Source: CALBPI01 sp045110335 (lineage in GTDB: Bacteria > Pseudomonadota > Gammaproteobacteria > Steroidobacterales > Woeseiaceae). From it: a stretch of DNA of 64,000 nt. The stretch is taken from positions 62,001 through 126,000 of the forward strand of contig JBGCGB010000024.1 in NCBI GenBank assembly GCA_045110335.1. Direction: 5' to 3'. A model generated the notes under the pieces. It had not been told where the DNA came from, ran no database searches, and saw nothing but the letters and a program-made list of their open reading frames with translations. This document shows, piece by piece, positions 18,167-27,238 of the stretch. A program made the position numbers and the translations under genes. The number at the start of each line of letters is the position of its first letter. The first letter of the stretch is position 1.

Positions 18167-19003
18167 ATGAGTGATCGCGTAACCGTTGACATACAGGACC
18201 ATATAGCGACTGTCACACTCAATCGGCCGGAAAAATTTAATGCTTTCGACCCACAGATGTTCGAGGCCGTGTCGGCGACGGGTACTGAGCTTTCGGCGCG
18301 GCCGGATGTACGCGCCATTGTGTTAACCGGCGCTGGCGGGAACTTCAGTGCTGGCCTGGATATCAGTTCGATGGGTAGCGCAGATGACGCGACTAGCGAC
18401 TTTGCTGACGCGGCATACAAGATGATTGGAGATACGCCTGCCAACCGCTTTCAGCATCCGGCATGGGTCTGGTACGCGGCTCCTATGCCTGTCATCGCGG
18501 CGATAGATGGTGTCTGTCTTGGCGCGGGCATGCAGGTGGCAGCCGGTGCCGACTTTCGTTTTGCGGCAAAAGATGCGCGTTTTTCAATCCTCGAAGTGAA
18601 GTGGGGATTGGTGCCTGATATGGGTTTCACTGCGGTCATGCGAGACGTCATGCGACTGGATCATCTCAAGCAATTGGCCTACACCGGGCGGATTGTTTCT
18701 GCGGATGAGGCTCTCGCTTACGGCCTGGTAAGCGAGCTGCATGATGACCCGGTGGCAGCCGCCATGCGCGTTGCCGAAGAAATTGCTGGCCGGTCTCCAG
18801 ACGCTGTGCGAGCAACAAAACATCTGGTCAACGAAAGTTGGCGTGAATCCCAAGCGGCGGGCCTGGTGCGCGAAGCAAGGCTTCAAGACGCGGTGATGAA
18901 TGAACCGAACCAAATTGAATCGGTCATGGCCAATGTGCAAAAGCGTGCGCCGAACTTCATTGACGCATCCATCGATTGCCATAAAGCGTCGAAAGGAAAG
19001 TAG
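18167..19003 (+). CDS. Crotonase-family enoyl-CoA hydratase/isomerase
   Basis: An acyl-CoA enzyme of the crotonase fold (278 aa). The oxyanion segment AGGNFSAGLDISSM is intact. At the first catalytic position (Glu144 of rat hydratase) the sequence reads GAGMQVAAGAD, a Gln instead of Glu. Around the second site it keeps Glu (ILEVKWGLVPDMG) and adds an Asp, a layout nearer to dienoyl-CoA isomerases than to classic hydratases, so an isomerase activity is possible. The start is ATG 18167 with AAAGGA 6 bases upstream; GTG 18143 would add eight residues. It is a single-gene unit. Confidence 0.86.
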   Translation: MSDRVTVDIQDHIATVTLNRPEKFNAFDPQMFEAVSATGTELSARPDVRAIVLTGAGGNFSAGLDISSMGSADDATSDFADAAYKMIGDTPANRFQHPAWVWYAAPMPVIAAIDGVCLGAGMQVAAGADFRFAAKDARFSILEVKWGLVPDMGFTAVMRDVMRLDHLKQLAYTGRIVSADEALAYGLVSELHDDPVAAAMRVAEEIAGRSPDAVRATKHLVNESWRESQAAGLVREARLQDAVMNEPNQIESVMANVQKRAPNFIDASIDCHKASKGK

Positions 19004-19012
19004 CTCAAAGCT

Positions 19013-19879
19013 TTAGCGTGGCGCCCGTTTCTCGCTTTCCCAAAGGCGGAAAACGACGACGGCTGCTACGCTGAATTCCGTGTTTCGACGAAACAGCGGA
19101 GAATCCTCATTGGCTGCGCCGGAGAGGGTGTTCAGATTGACGCCGATCGCGGCGAAGCTTCGCTTGCTGCGTCTTTGCACGCCGAAACCAAGGCTCGTTC
19201 TCAGATAGCCACCGTCTGCCTCGTAGGCCGCGCGTTCCGCCGTTGCGAATTGCGGTGCCACCTCATAGAAGTATTGTTGCAGACGCCGCCCTGCAAAGGA
19301 CGGTGTAAGGCTGACGGACCATTCCCAATCGCCACCGGCAAAATTGCGCTCGTATTCTAACTGTGGGGAGAACACCCACCCGCGGTCGGTCAGGTCTCCG
19401 TCATCAATCGAGAATGCGCCGCGCACAGGTATCTCGAGTTTCAGTCGTTGTTGGGTGTCGGCTGGGTCGGATAACAGGATCTCTAGCTCCGGACCTACCT
19501 CTGCGATAAAACCGAGGTCCGGCATGCCTGTTCTGGCCTCGACTTCGTCGCTCTCCGCATTGAAAGAACCATTGAGACTCACATCCAGTTTCAATCGTTC
19601 GTTCTGAAAAAACCGGCCTGATGCGACACTTCCATCGCCAACTCGAAGAAAGCTTCCGCGATAGATGACGACGGGAAATGGCAGTGCCCGACCGGTTCGA
19701 TTATCGGCGCCCGGGTAGTCGGGTAGCAATGCGCCGCCGGCACCGACACCCAACTCCCAAAGCGCAAGCCGTGGCCCATCAGCTTGTCCGCCGGTGTTTG
19801 GTACGCTCACGTCCTGACTATTGGCCGTTTGAGCCAGTATCGACAGAGCGACTAACATGATTGCGTTGTAGCGTTTCAT
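19013..19879 (-). CDS. MipA/OmpV-family outer-membrane protein
   Basis: A predicted outer-membrane beta-barrel of the MipA/OmpV family, whose best known member scaffolds murein enzymes. Residues 1-22 form a signal peptide (ending ANSQD). The MipA pattern follows: LGVGAGGALLPDYPGAD near the mature N-terminus, RALPFPVVIYRG, alternating polar/hydrophobic strands, and a C-terminus ending in a strand with VVVFRLWES. The start is ATG 19879 because AAAGGAAAC stands just before it; an upstream start would add nine residues. It ends nine bases from the convergent crotonase gene. Confidence 0.85.
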   Translation of the reverse strand: MKRYNAIMLVALSILAQTANSQDVSVPNTGGQADGPRLALWELGVGAGGALLPDYPGADNRTGRALPFPVVIYRGSFLRVGDGSVASGRFFQNERLKLDVSLNGSFNAESDEVEARTGMPDLGFIAEVGPELEILLSDPADTQQRLKLEIPVRGAFSIDDGDLTDRGWVFSPQLEYERNFAGGDWEWSVSLTPSFAGRRLQQYFYEVAPQFATAERAAYEADGGYLRTSLGFGVQRRSKRSFAAIGVNLNTLSGAANEDSPLFRRNTEFSVAAVVVFRLWESEKRAPR

Positions 19880-20199
19880 CGTTTCCTTTACGTAGCTAAG
19901 TGGCATTGGTCAATCCGGGGTCTTACTGGCGCCTGCCAACGGCGGAGCGGAGACTGTGCCAGAAAAATACAGTGAAATGGCCGAGATTAATCGATTTAGG
20001 TTACACAATGGAGTCATTCAATGCAGATCGCTAGGCAATCCCCATATTTTCGCAATAACGCTAGGTTCTAACGGCTCCTGGATCAAAAAGGTTTCACTTG
20101 ATAGTAATTCTTAGGGGGCGTATTTTGTCCGGATAGAATTGCCTTGCCGAGGTGTTGTTACGACAATGTCGGGGCTGTCCTTTTATCAGGAGATTTCGG
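19880..20199. other. Divergent intergenic region between mipA-like gene and icmF
   Basis: A 320-base gap without a credible gene. It must hold the promoters for both divergent genes. The only promoter-like pair I support is at 20098-20126. A short B12-box-like string at 19946-19960 was considered and rejected. Confidence 0.5.
20098..20126 (+). promoter_or_regulatory. Candidate sigma-70 promoter of the icmF operon
   Basis: TTGATA (20098-20103, 5 of 6 to the -35 consensus) and TATTTT (20121-20126, 4 of 6 to the -10 consensus) are exactly 17 bases apart. Transcription would begin about 65 bases before the icmF start codon. The ribosome-binding site AGGAGA is at 20188-20193. Confidence 0.4.
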
Positions 20200-23100
20200 A
20201 TGAGTGCCACTGTTAATGCACTGACGGGAAATGCGTCAGGATCTGATCGCGCGCCGCTACGCTTTGTCACGGCAGCCTCGTTGTTCGATGGACATGATGC
20301 AGCCATCAACATCATGCGACGGTTGATCCAATCGAAAGGCGCAGAAGTCATTCATCTCGGTCACAACCGAAGCGTCGAAGATGTCGTGCGTGCTGCGATT
20401 CAGGAAGATGCCGATGGCATTGCGATCAGTTCCTATCAGGGCGGGCATAACGAATATTTCCGCTACATGGTGGATATGCTGAAAGCGCAAGGCGCAAGCC
20501 ACATCAAAGTTTTTGGCGGCGGTGGCGGCACAATAACACCTGAAGAGATCAGTGATTTGATGGCTTATGGTGTCGCACGAATTTATCACCCAAACGATGG
20601 CATGCAACTCGGTTTGGACGCGATGATCGACGACCTGATTTCGCAAACCGAACAGGCCAGAAATGAACGCAACCAGGCGTTGCCGTCAGGCACGGCGACG
20701 GTTTCCGAGCCGGGTCTGATTGCCGCGACGATTTCGGCCATTGAAACGGGAGGCTTTGACGAGGAAACCATCGCGAAGCTTCGTCGTGAATGGTCGTTAG
20801 CGGCTAGTGTTCCGGTCATTGGTATTACGGGTACCGGGGGGGCCGGTAAGTCGAGTGTGACGGATGAGATTTTGAATCGATTTACGCAGTATTTTCCGGA
20901 GCGTCGAATTGCTGTGGTGGCTGTTGATCCAACGCGTCGTCGCACCGGTGGTGCTTTGCTTGGTGACCGCATTCGAATGAACACGCTGCGGGCGCCGACG
21001 TTGTACATGCGTTCTATTGCGACGCGACGTCAGCACTTGGCGACCAGCGAAGTTCTCGGTGACGTCGTGGCGTTTTTGAAAAGTACCGGTTTTGATCTCG
21101 TCGTTGTTGAAACGGCTGGTATTGGCCAGAGTGATAGCGAGATTGTCGATCTCGTCGATTTCTCAATGTATGTGATGACGTCCGACTACGGTGCCGCCAG
21201 TCAGCTTGAAAAAATCGACATGATCGATTTTGCAGATCTCATCGTCCTGAACAAATATGACAAGCGCGGTGCCGAAGATGCGCTTAGGGATATTCGAAAA
21301 CAGTGGCGCCGTAATCGACTGCAATTTCAGGCTGCAGATGAGGACGTGCCGGTTTACCCGACCATTGCCAGCCAGTTTAACGATCCTGGCTTAACTTATA
21401 TGTTCTCGCGGCTATGCGAGCACTTGGCCAGCAAGCTTGAGTTGGCAACGGGTGACTGGGGCGTCGCTCTGCCGGAAGGTACTCATGAGCCACGCGCGAC
21501 CGCACTGATCCCGGGTGCTCGCAATCGTTACCTTGCCGAGATTAGCGAACAAGGTCGCTCCATTAATGAATCGGTAGCACGGCAAGCCGAGTCGGCCAGC
21601 CAGGCGCAGCATGTGTACGAGTCTCTGCGGCTGCTCGAAGATCCGCAGTTACCAGAGCCTTTGGGTCGATATCCGGCGGCAGCATTGACAGCTGATGTTG
21701 ATGCGTCGGTATTGGTGCTTCGCCAGCGCTATCAGGAAGCCGTTGGGGCGCTGACGCAGGCCGCGTTGGATGGACTTGCGACATGGCCAGATCGTCGTGA
21801 AGGCGTTCGCTCTGAAACTTATTCCTACACGGTACGTGGCAAAGAAATCACCGGTGACAATTATCGACGAACACTAAGCAATCAGCGCGTGCCCAAAATT
21901 GCGGCACCGATGACAAACGACTGGGGTGAGCAACTCCGCTTTTTGTTGAAAGAGAATTTACCGGGTGCCTATCCTTACACGGCGGGTGTGTACCCTTATC
22001 GACGTACGGGTGAAGATCCGATCCGGATGTTTGCCGGTGAAGGCACCCCCGAACGAACGAATCGGCGCTTTCACTTTCTTTCTAAGGGTCAGGCGGCCGC
22101 GCGACTATCGACCGCATTTGATTCTGTCACCCTCTACGGCGAGGACCCGCACGAGCGACCGGACATTTTCGGTAAGGTTGGCAATGCCGGCGTTTCAATT
22201 GCCACGCTGGATGACATGAAAAAGCTCTACTCGGGGTTTGACCTATGTTCCCCAAGCACATCGGTATCGATGACAATCAACGGCCCCGCGCCAATGATCT
22301 TGGCGTTCTTCATGAACACGGCGATTGATCAACAGATCGAACGACATCTCGATGAGACCAATGGTTGGGCGCAGGCGGATGAAACCATCTCGCATTGGTT
22401 CGACGGTAAACATCGGCCGACCTATGACGGTGATTTACCAGCCGACCATGATGGCCTGGGGCTGCGGCTGCTCGGTATCCCAGGGCGCGAACTGGTCGAC
22501 GAAGATACTTACGCTGAAATTAAGAAGCGTACATTAGCGAGTGTTCGCGGAACCGTTCAAGCGGATATTCTGAAAGAAGATCAGGCGCAGAATACCTGCA
22601 TATTCTCGACCGAATTTGCGCTGAAAATGATGGGTGATGTGCAGCAGTATTTCATTGATCACAATGTGCGCAATTACTACAGCGTGTCGATCAGCGGCTA
22701 CCATATCGCCGAAGCCGGTGCGAACCCGATCAGTCAGTTAGCCTTTACGTTGTCCAACGGTTTCACGATTGTTGAATACTATTTGTCTCGCGGCATGAAC
22801 ATAGACGATTTCGCGCCAAACCTGTCGTTCTTTTTCTCTAACGGCATGGACCCCGAGTACGCGGTGATCGGGCGTGTAGCACGGCGAATTTGGGCGCGTG
22901 CGATGCGTGAGCGCTACGGCGCTGGTCCACGCAGTCAGATGATGAAGTATCACATCCAGACTTCCGGGCGCAGTCTTCATGCGCAGGAAATCAGTTTTAA
23001 CGATATCCGCACAACGTTGCAGGCGTTGTACGCCTTGTTTGACAACTGCAATAGCCTGCACACCAATGCCTTTGATGAAGCAATCACGACGCCGACCGAG

Positions 23101-23649
23101 CAATCGGTGCGAAGAGCGGTCGCGATTCAGTTGATTATCAATCGCGAGCTCGGACTGAACTTCTGTGAGAACCCGTTGCAGGGTGCTTACGTCATTGATG
23201 AACTGACCGATCTCGTCGAGGAAGCGGTTTATCAAGAGTTTGATCGCATATCCGAGCGCGGTGGTGTGCTGGGTGCAATGGATACGATGTATCAGCGCGG
23301 CAAGATTCAGGATGAAAGCATGTTCTACGAGAGCAAGAAGCATGACGGCAGCCTGCCGCTCATCGGTGTGAACACGTTCTTGCCGCCCGCAGGTCAGGAA
23401 GATGAGATCCATGAACTTGAGCTCATGCGATCAACCGATGATGAAAAGCATCAGCAGATCAAAGCGGTCCGATCGTTTCAGAGTAACGCTCACGAAAAGC
23501 GCGATGTCGCTCTAAAGAAATTGATGGCCGTCGCCACCGCACGTGAGAATATTTTCGAGGCGCTGGTCGATGTCGTTCAGTACTGCTCTCTCGGAGAAAT
23601 TTCTGCCTCGTTGTATGGCGTTGGCGGCGAGTATCGCCGAAACATGTAA
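20200..23649 (+). CDS. icmF: Fused isobutyryl-CoA mutase IcmF (B12-dependent, with built-in G-protein chaperone)
   Basis: An adenosylcobalamin enzyme that interconverts isobutyryl-CoA and n-butyryl-CoA; known members also rearrange pivalyl-CoA and isovaleryl-CoA. The order is typical of IcmF: B12-binding domain (residues about 20-150, base-off His32 in DGHDAAI), MeaB-type GTPase (P-loop near 208-220, GTGGAGKSS), linker, then the TIM-barrel mutase. The two residues that separate IcmF from methylmalonyl-CoA mutase are of IcmF type: Phe611 (MFAGEG, Tyr in MCM) and Gln797 (AQNTCIF, Arg in MCM). Length (1149 aa) fits. ATG 20200 has AGGAGA six bases upstream. First gene of an operon with a crotonase, thioesterase and SDR. 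Confidence 0.94.
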   Translation: MSATVNALTGNASGSDRAPLRFVTAASLFDGHDAAINIMRRLIQSKGAEVIHLGHNRSVEDVVRAAIQEDADGIAISSYQGGHNEYFRYMVDMLKAQGASHIKVFGGGGGTITPEEISDLMAYGVARIYHPNDGMQLGLDAMIDDLISQTEQARNERNQALPSGTATVSEPGLIAATISAIETGGFDEETIAKLRREWSLAASVPVIGITGTGGAGKSSVTDEILNRFTQYFPERRIAVVAVDPTRRRTGGALLGDRIRMNTLRAPTLYMRSIATRRQHLATSEVLGDVVAFLKSTGFDLVVVETAGIGQSDSEIVDLVDFSMYVMTSDYGAASQLEKIDMIDFADLIVLNKYDKRGAEDALRDIRKQWRRNRLQFQAADEDVPVYPTIASQFNDPGLTYMFSRLCEHLASKLELATGDWGVALPEGTHEPRATALIPGARNRYLAEISEQGRSINESVARQAESASQAQHVYESLRLLEDPQLPEPLGRYPAAALTADVDASVLVLRQRYQEAVGALTQAALDGLATWPDRREGVRSETYSYTVRGKEITGDNYRRTLSNQRVPKIAAPMTNDWGEQLRFLLKENLPGAYPYTAGVYPYRRTGEDPIRMFAGEGTPERTNRRFHFLSKGQAAARLSTAFDSVTLYGEDPHERPDIFGKVGNAGVSIATLDDMKKLYSGFDLCSPSTSVSMTINGPAPMILAFFMNTAIDQQIERHLDETNGWAQADETISHWFDGKHRPTYDGDLPADHDGLGLRLLGIPGRELVDEDTYAEIKKRTLASVRGTVQADILKEDQAQNTCIFSTEFALKMMGDVQQYFIDHNVRNYYSVSISGYHIAEAGANPISQLAFTLSNGFTIVEYYLSRGMNIDDFAPNLSFFFSNGMDPEYAVIGRVARRIWARAMRERYGAGPRSQMMKYHIQTSGRSLHAQEISFNDIRTTLQALYALFDNCNSLHTNAFDEAITTPTEQSVRRAVAIQLIINRELGLNFCENPLQGAYVIDELTDLVEEAVYQEFDRISERGGVLGAMDTMYQRGKIQDESMFYESKKHDGSLPLIGVNTFLPPAGQEDEIHELELMRSTDDEKHQQIKAVRSFQSNAHEKRDVALKKLMAVATARENIFEALVDVVQYCSLGEISASLYGVGGEYRRNM

Positions 23650-23687
23650 CGCTGATACACTGCGGTACCGCCATACCGGAGTGCCAG

Positions 23688-24443
23688 ATGAAATCGTCAG
23701 AGTCTTTGTTGGTTGCGTTTGAAGAAGGCGTGGCCACCATCACGTTGAACCGTCCCGATGCGTTGAATGCGTTAACACCGCAAATGCTGAAGGACTTGGC
23801 GTCGGCGTTGGCTTCGGCAGGCGATAACGACAATGTCAGAGCCGTCGTCCTGACGGGCAGCGGACGCGCATTCTCGGCCGGCGTTGATTTGAAGTCTCTG
23901 AACGGTGCACCCATCGTCGACGGTATGGTCGGCGATATTCTGGATATACCCGCCAAGCAAGCTATCGCAACGATCGAGTCCATGCCTAAGCCGGTGATCG
24001 CCAAGGTTAATGGTCATTGTTTTACCGGCGCGCTTGAGATCGTCCTGGCTTGTGACCTCGTGTACGTGGCGAAGATGGCCAAGCTGGGAGATACCCATGC
24101 CAAATGGGGCTTGCGCCCGACCTGGGGCATGTCACAGCGCTTGCCGAGAAAGATCGGTGTCGCACGTGCGCGAGAATTGGCGCTGACCGCGAGAACGTTC
24201 AGCGCAGACGAGGCGCTGGCTTGGGGTCTCGCCAATGGCGTTGAGGATCGCGAGACGCTAGATCAACAGGTCAACGAGGTTGTCTCGGCCATTTGTAGCA
24301 ACAGCGCTGGCGCGATGGCGGCCTATAAGGATTTATGGAGAGCGACGTTCGGCATCTCATTGGCGGAAGGCCTGGAGTACGAATCCCGAACAGGTTATGC
24401 CATTCCTGACAGTACCGAGCGGTTGGCGGAGTTTCTCAAATGA
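23688..24443 (+). CDS. Crotonase-family enoyl-CoA hydratase/isomerase (icmF operon)
   Basis: A 251-residue crotonase-fold protein, second gene of the icmF operon (38 bases after icmF). The oxyanion motif GSGRAFSAGVDLKSL and the first catalytic Glu (FTGALEIVLACD) are present. The second catalytic Glu is replaced: where hydratases have PE before the GL turn, this protein reads THAKWGLRPTWG, placing His at that spot. Hydratase activity may therefore be lost or altered, and isomerase or hydrolase activity is possible. The stop codon overlaps the start of the thioesterase gene (ATGA), so translation is probably coupled. Confidence 0.87.
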   Translation: MKSSESLLVAFEEGVATITLNRPDALNALTPQMLKDLASALASAGDNDNVRAVVLTGSGRAFSAGVDLKSLNGAPIVDGMVGDILDIPAKQAIATIESMPKPVIAKVNGHCFTGALEIVLACDLVYVAKMAKLGDTHAKWGLRPTWGMSQRLPRKIGVARARELALTARTFSADEALAWGLANGVEDRETLDQQVNEVVSAICSNSAGAMAAYKDLWRATFGISLAEGLEYESRTGYAIPDSTERLAEFLK

Positions 24444-24886
24444 GCGTGTCATTGACCCCGGCTGAAATGGGCATACCGAACTACGAAGGCACTTACCTCG
24501 ATTTTCTGGGATTTCGAGTGGTCAAATTTGAGCCTGGTTTTGTTCGGATGCAGATGCCGCTGGAGCGCATACACACGAATACCCTGAACATGGCGCATGG
24601 CGGTATTTTGATGTCGATGCTGGACATCTCCAGTGCTTTTGCATCACATGCCGGTTTGCCGGAACCGATGGTTTCGTTGACGATGACGCAGTCGACCAGT
24701 TTCATGCGGTCAGTCACAGGCAGCGAGTTGTTTGCCGAAGGCCGCGTCATTCGTCGTACGCGTAATCTGACGTTTACAGAATCGAAAATTCTCGACCCCA
24801 CTTTGAGCGATAACGAAGCGGAGCAAATCTGCGCCACGGCTCAATGTACCTTCAAACTGCGACCACGTGACGTCGCCTCATCCTGA
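24440..24886 (+). CDS. PaaI-type hotdog acyl-CoA thioesterase
   Basis: A 148-residue single hotdog-fold protein that likely hydrolyses an acyl-CoA to free acid and CoA in the cytoplasm. The PaaI-type helix motif is clear: NMAHGGILMSMLDISSAFAS, with the catalytic Asp after the HGG turn. Then SLTMTQSTSFMRSV and AEGRVIRRTRNLTFTESKI follow the expected strand order. Its ATG overlaps the crotonase stop by four bases and the SDR follows 15 bases later. In this operon it could release CoA from stalled or toxic branched intermediates; that is inference. Confidence 0.88.
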   Translation: MSVSLTPAEMGIPNYEGTYLDFLGFRVVKFEPGFVRMQMPLERIHTNTLNMAHGGILMSMLDISSAFASHAGLPEPMVSLTMTQSTSFMRSVTGSELFAEGRVIRRTRNLTFTESKILDPTLSDNEAEQICATAQCTFKLRPRDVASS

Positions 24887-24901
24887 CGATTGGAGACTTT
24901 C

Positions 24902-25681
24902 ATGTCTGATTTGGAAAACCGTCTTTTCGATTTAACCGGCGCAACCGCATTGGTCACCGGCGGAGGTACTGGCCTCGGCCAGCAGTTCGCACGCACACTG
25001 GCGAATGCCGGTGCCAATGTGGTGCTTGCCGCGCGTCGACAGGAGAAGTTGCAGGAAACCGCGGCGATGATCGCTGACGAGAGTGGTGTTAAGACGGCTT
25101 GCGTGTCAATGGATGTCACCAATGCTGAATCTGTGCAATCCGGTTTGGATGATGCGATCGCGGCGCTCGGTGTCCCGACCGTGGTGGTCAATAACGCCGG
25201 CATTTCCCGTGAGCATTTCGCGTTGGACTACCCGGCGGATGACTTCGACGCTGTGATGGAAACGAATCTCAACGGTGTATTTCGCGTTGCGCAGGTATCG
25301 GCAAAAGCCATGGTGGACGCCGGGCAGGGTGGTTCAATTATCAATATTGCATCGATATTGGGTCGGCGCGTTCAGCCCATGCTTTCCGTCTATTCGGCGG
25401 CGAAGGCAGGTGTCATTCGCCTGTCAGAATCACTCGCTGAGGAATGGGCGCGGCATGGTATTCGAGTGAACACGATAGCACCCGGTTTCTTCGTCACCGA
25501 TATCAACCGCGAATTTTTCGAGACACCGCATAGCAAAGTCCTGTTGAAAGGCATTCCAATGCGCCGACCTGGCGAGATACATGAGCTTTCCGGCGCGCTA
25601 CTCTTGCTAGCGTCGTCGGCCGGCAGCTATATGACGGGCAGCACGATTACCGTCGATGGCGGTCATGTGTGTGGATTCTAG
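24902..25681 (+). CDS. SDR-family oxidoreductase (FabG-like)
   Basis: A 259-residue NAD(P)-dependent short-chain dehydrogenase. It shows the cofactor motif TGGGTGLGQQFA, the NNAG segment (VVNNAGISREHF), the catalytic Ser in NIASILGRR, Tyr/Lys in YSAAKAGVI and the C-terminal GSTITVDGGHVCGF. In this operon it is likely to act as a 3-hydroxyacyl-CoA dehydrogenase, but the substrate is not determined by sequence. ATG 24902 follows GGAG by six bases; a TTG at 24890 is less likely. Its stop codon interlocks with that of the convergent P450 gene (CTAG). Confidence 0.9.
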   Translation: MSDLENRLFDLTGATALVTGGGTGLGQQFARTLANAGANVVLAARRQEKLQETAAMIADESGVKTACVSMDVTNAESVQSGLDDAIAALGVPTVVVNNAGISREHFALDYPADDFDAVMETNLNGVFRVAQVSAKAMVDAGQGGSIINIASILGRRVQPMLSVYSAAKAGVIRLSESLAEEWARHGIRVNTIAPGFFVTDINREFFETPHSKVLLKGIPMRRPGEIHELSGALLLLASSAGSYMTGSTITVDGGHVCGF

Positions 25682-27054
25682 TTTCTTGTTCTAGCGGTTA
25701 GCTTGATCGGCAAGCCATCATTGGGCTTCGGAATCGGAATCGGCTGCATATTCAGCTGGTAGTTTTCGGGCAATGCGAGTTCATAGCGATTAACGAGTTC
25801 GCGCAGCACCACTTTGGCCAAGATTTGGGCGAAATGCATACCAATGCACTTGTGAGCGCCCCCGCCATAGGGCGCGAAGGCAAACGGATGAGACTTATGC
25901 TCCGCGCGTTCCGGCGAAAATCGTTCGGGATCGAAAGTCTCCGGGTCGCTCCAATACTGGTCGTCGTAATGTGCTGAATCCGGTGATACGCCGATTTGTA
26001 CATTCGCCGGAATTCGAATCCCGCCATATTCGAACTCCCTGACGCTGCGTCGCGGAATAAAGGGTACAGGTCCCCACATCCTGAGTGCTTCGTTGAACAC
26101 CCATTCGCTTTGGGTCAGCTCACCCAACTCGTCATAGGCCAACGGTTGCTCTGGTGCTGAGAATGAGGCTTCGTCGCGAAGTCGCTGCTGCCATTCCGGA
26201 TGACGGGCAAGCCCATACGCTGCCGTGGTCAATGAGCTTGTCACGGTATCGTGCGCCGCCATCATCAAAAAGATCATGTGGTCGATGATATCGGTATCGC
26301 TAAACTGCCGGCCTTCGTCGTCAGTCGCGTTACACAATTGCGTGAACATGTCTTTCTGGTCACTGCCGCGTCTCAGTGGAATTTGCTTCCTAAAAAATGT
26401 CTCCAGTAGTTTGCGGCCTTTCAAACCTCGCCACAGTGCCAAGCCGGGTATCGGCACACGAATCAGCGCAAGACTGGCCGCGACGGTATCGACGAAGGCT
26501 TGATTGATTCGCTGGGATTCTTCGTTCAATTCGAGACCCAGGAAGGCCTTGGCGGCATTATCGAGGGTCAACTGCTTGATGGCGGGGTAGAAACGAAAAT
26601 CCGGATGGTTCTGCCAGCTAGCCATACCTGCGCTGACGACGTCATGCATGCTGCTGGTATAGAACGCGAGTGCATCGCGCTTGAATGCGGCTTGCATGAT
26701 GCGCCGGTGGTAGCGGTGCTCATCAAAGTCGAGCAGCATCAATCCACGGAAAAACAGTTTGCCAATGGTGTGGTGCCAGCCCTTTTGGCTGGAAAAGTTT
26801 TTTTCACGATCGAGCATCACGAGTTGCAGCCCGTCGGCACCACCTAATGCCACCGTTCGTTGGCCTAGAAACTTGGTTCGAAAAACGGGCCCGTACTGGC
26901 GGCGCATGCGTCGATTTAGTGCGCGCGGATCCGTCAAAAACTCTTTAGCCACACCAAAATAGGGCAGCCCGTCCTCGCCGGGAATGTGGGAGACGTCGGA
27001 ATCCGCGGCTGGGATCTCAGTAATTGAAAGTCTCGATGTATTCTCGGAAGGCAT
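25678..27054 (-). CDS. Cytochrome P450 monooxygenase
   Basis: A soluble 458-residue heme monooxygenase. All family landmarks are present: I-helix oxygen-binding motif MAAHDTVTSS, the K-helix ExxR (NEALRMW), PERF (FDPERFSPER), and the heme loop FAPYGGGAHKCIGMHFAQ with ligand Cys403. No N-terminal membrane anchor or signal is seen. The start ATG 27054 has AGGAG seven bases upstream; an earlier in-frame start would add 18 residues. No ferredoxin or reductase partner is adjacent. Placement between the icmF operon and a TetR-led beta-oxidation operon suggests it hydroxylates a hydrocarbon, isoprenoid or fatty acid that those genes then degrade. Confidence 0.94.
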   Translation of the reverse strand: MPSENTSRLSITEIPAADSDVSHIPGEDGLPYFGVAKEFLTDPRALNRRMRRQYGPVFRTKFLGQRTVALGGADGLQLVMLDREKNFSSQKGWHHTIGKLFFRGLMLLDFDEHRYHRRIMQAAFKRDALAFYTSSMHDVVSAGMASWQNHPDFRFYPAIKQLTLDNAAKAFLGLELNEESQRINQAFVDTVAASLALIRVPIPGLALWRGLKGRKLLETFFRKQIPLRRGSDQKDMFTQLCNATDDEGRQFSDTDIIDHMIFLMMAAHDTVTSSLTTAAYGLARHPEWQQRLRDEASFSAPEQPLAYDELGELTQSEWVFNEALRMWGPVPFIPRRSVREFEYGGIRIPANVQIGVSPDSAHYDDQYWSDPETFDPERFSPERAEHKSHPFAFAPYGGGAHKCIGMHFAQILAKVVLRELVNRYELALPENYQLNMQPIPIPKPNDGLPIKLTARTRN

Positions 27055-27170
27055 TCTAAGCTCCTGATTTATATAAGTTGACTTAGAGGTCGAATGTGTA
27101 AACTTCACAAACTAGGTGAGGTTTCTCATGCTGAATCTATACTCAATACTTGACTAGTGCATCACACTTG

Positions 27171-27185
27171 CTTGTTGACAACAAG
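27171..27185. promoter_or_regulatory. Palindromic candidate operator for the TetR regulator
   Basis: CTTGTTGACAACAAG is a perfect 15-base palindrome (7-base arms, one central base) in the divergent region between the P450 gene and the tetR gene. It covers a TTGACA that could be a -35 box for tetR. Size and place fit a TetR dimer site controlling both directions. I see no equally good -10 box, so the promoter itself is not called. Confidence 0.5.
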
Positions 27186-27238
27186 TTTTTATCGCGGCAA
27201 AGTTTCGGCGCGGTAGAAAGAGATCAATAGGGACAATA

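Noticed and set aside
19946..19960. Short string resembling a cobalamin riboswitch B12 box upstream of the B12-dependent icmF gene
   Set aside because: One base short of the consensus with mismatches, no other aptamer elements around it, and the aptamer would have to lie inside the opposite mipA-like gene.
22738..23412. Open frame of 224 codons on the minus strand within icmF
   Set aside because: Opposite a highly conserved mutase domain; no recognisable motif or ribosome-binding site.
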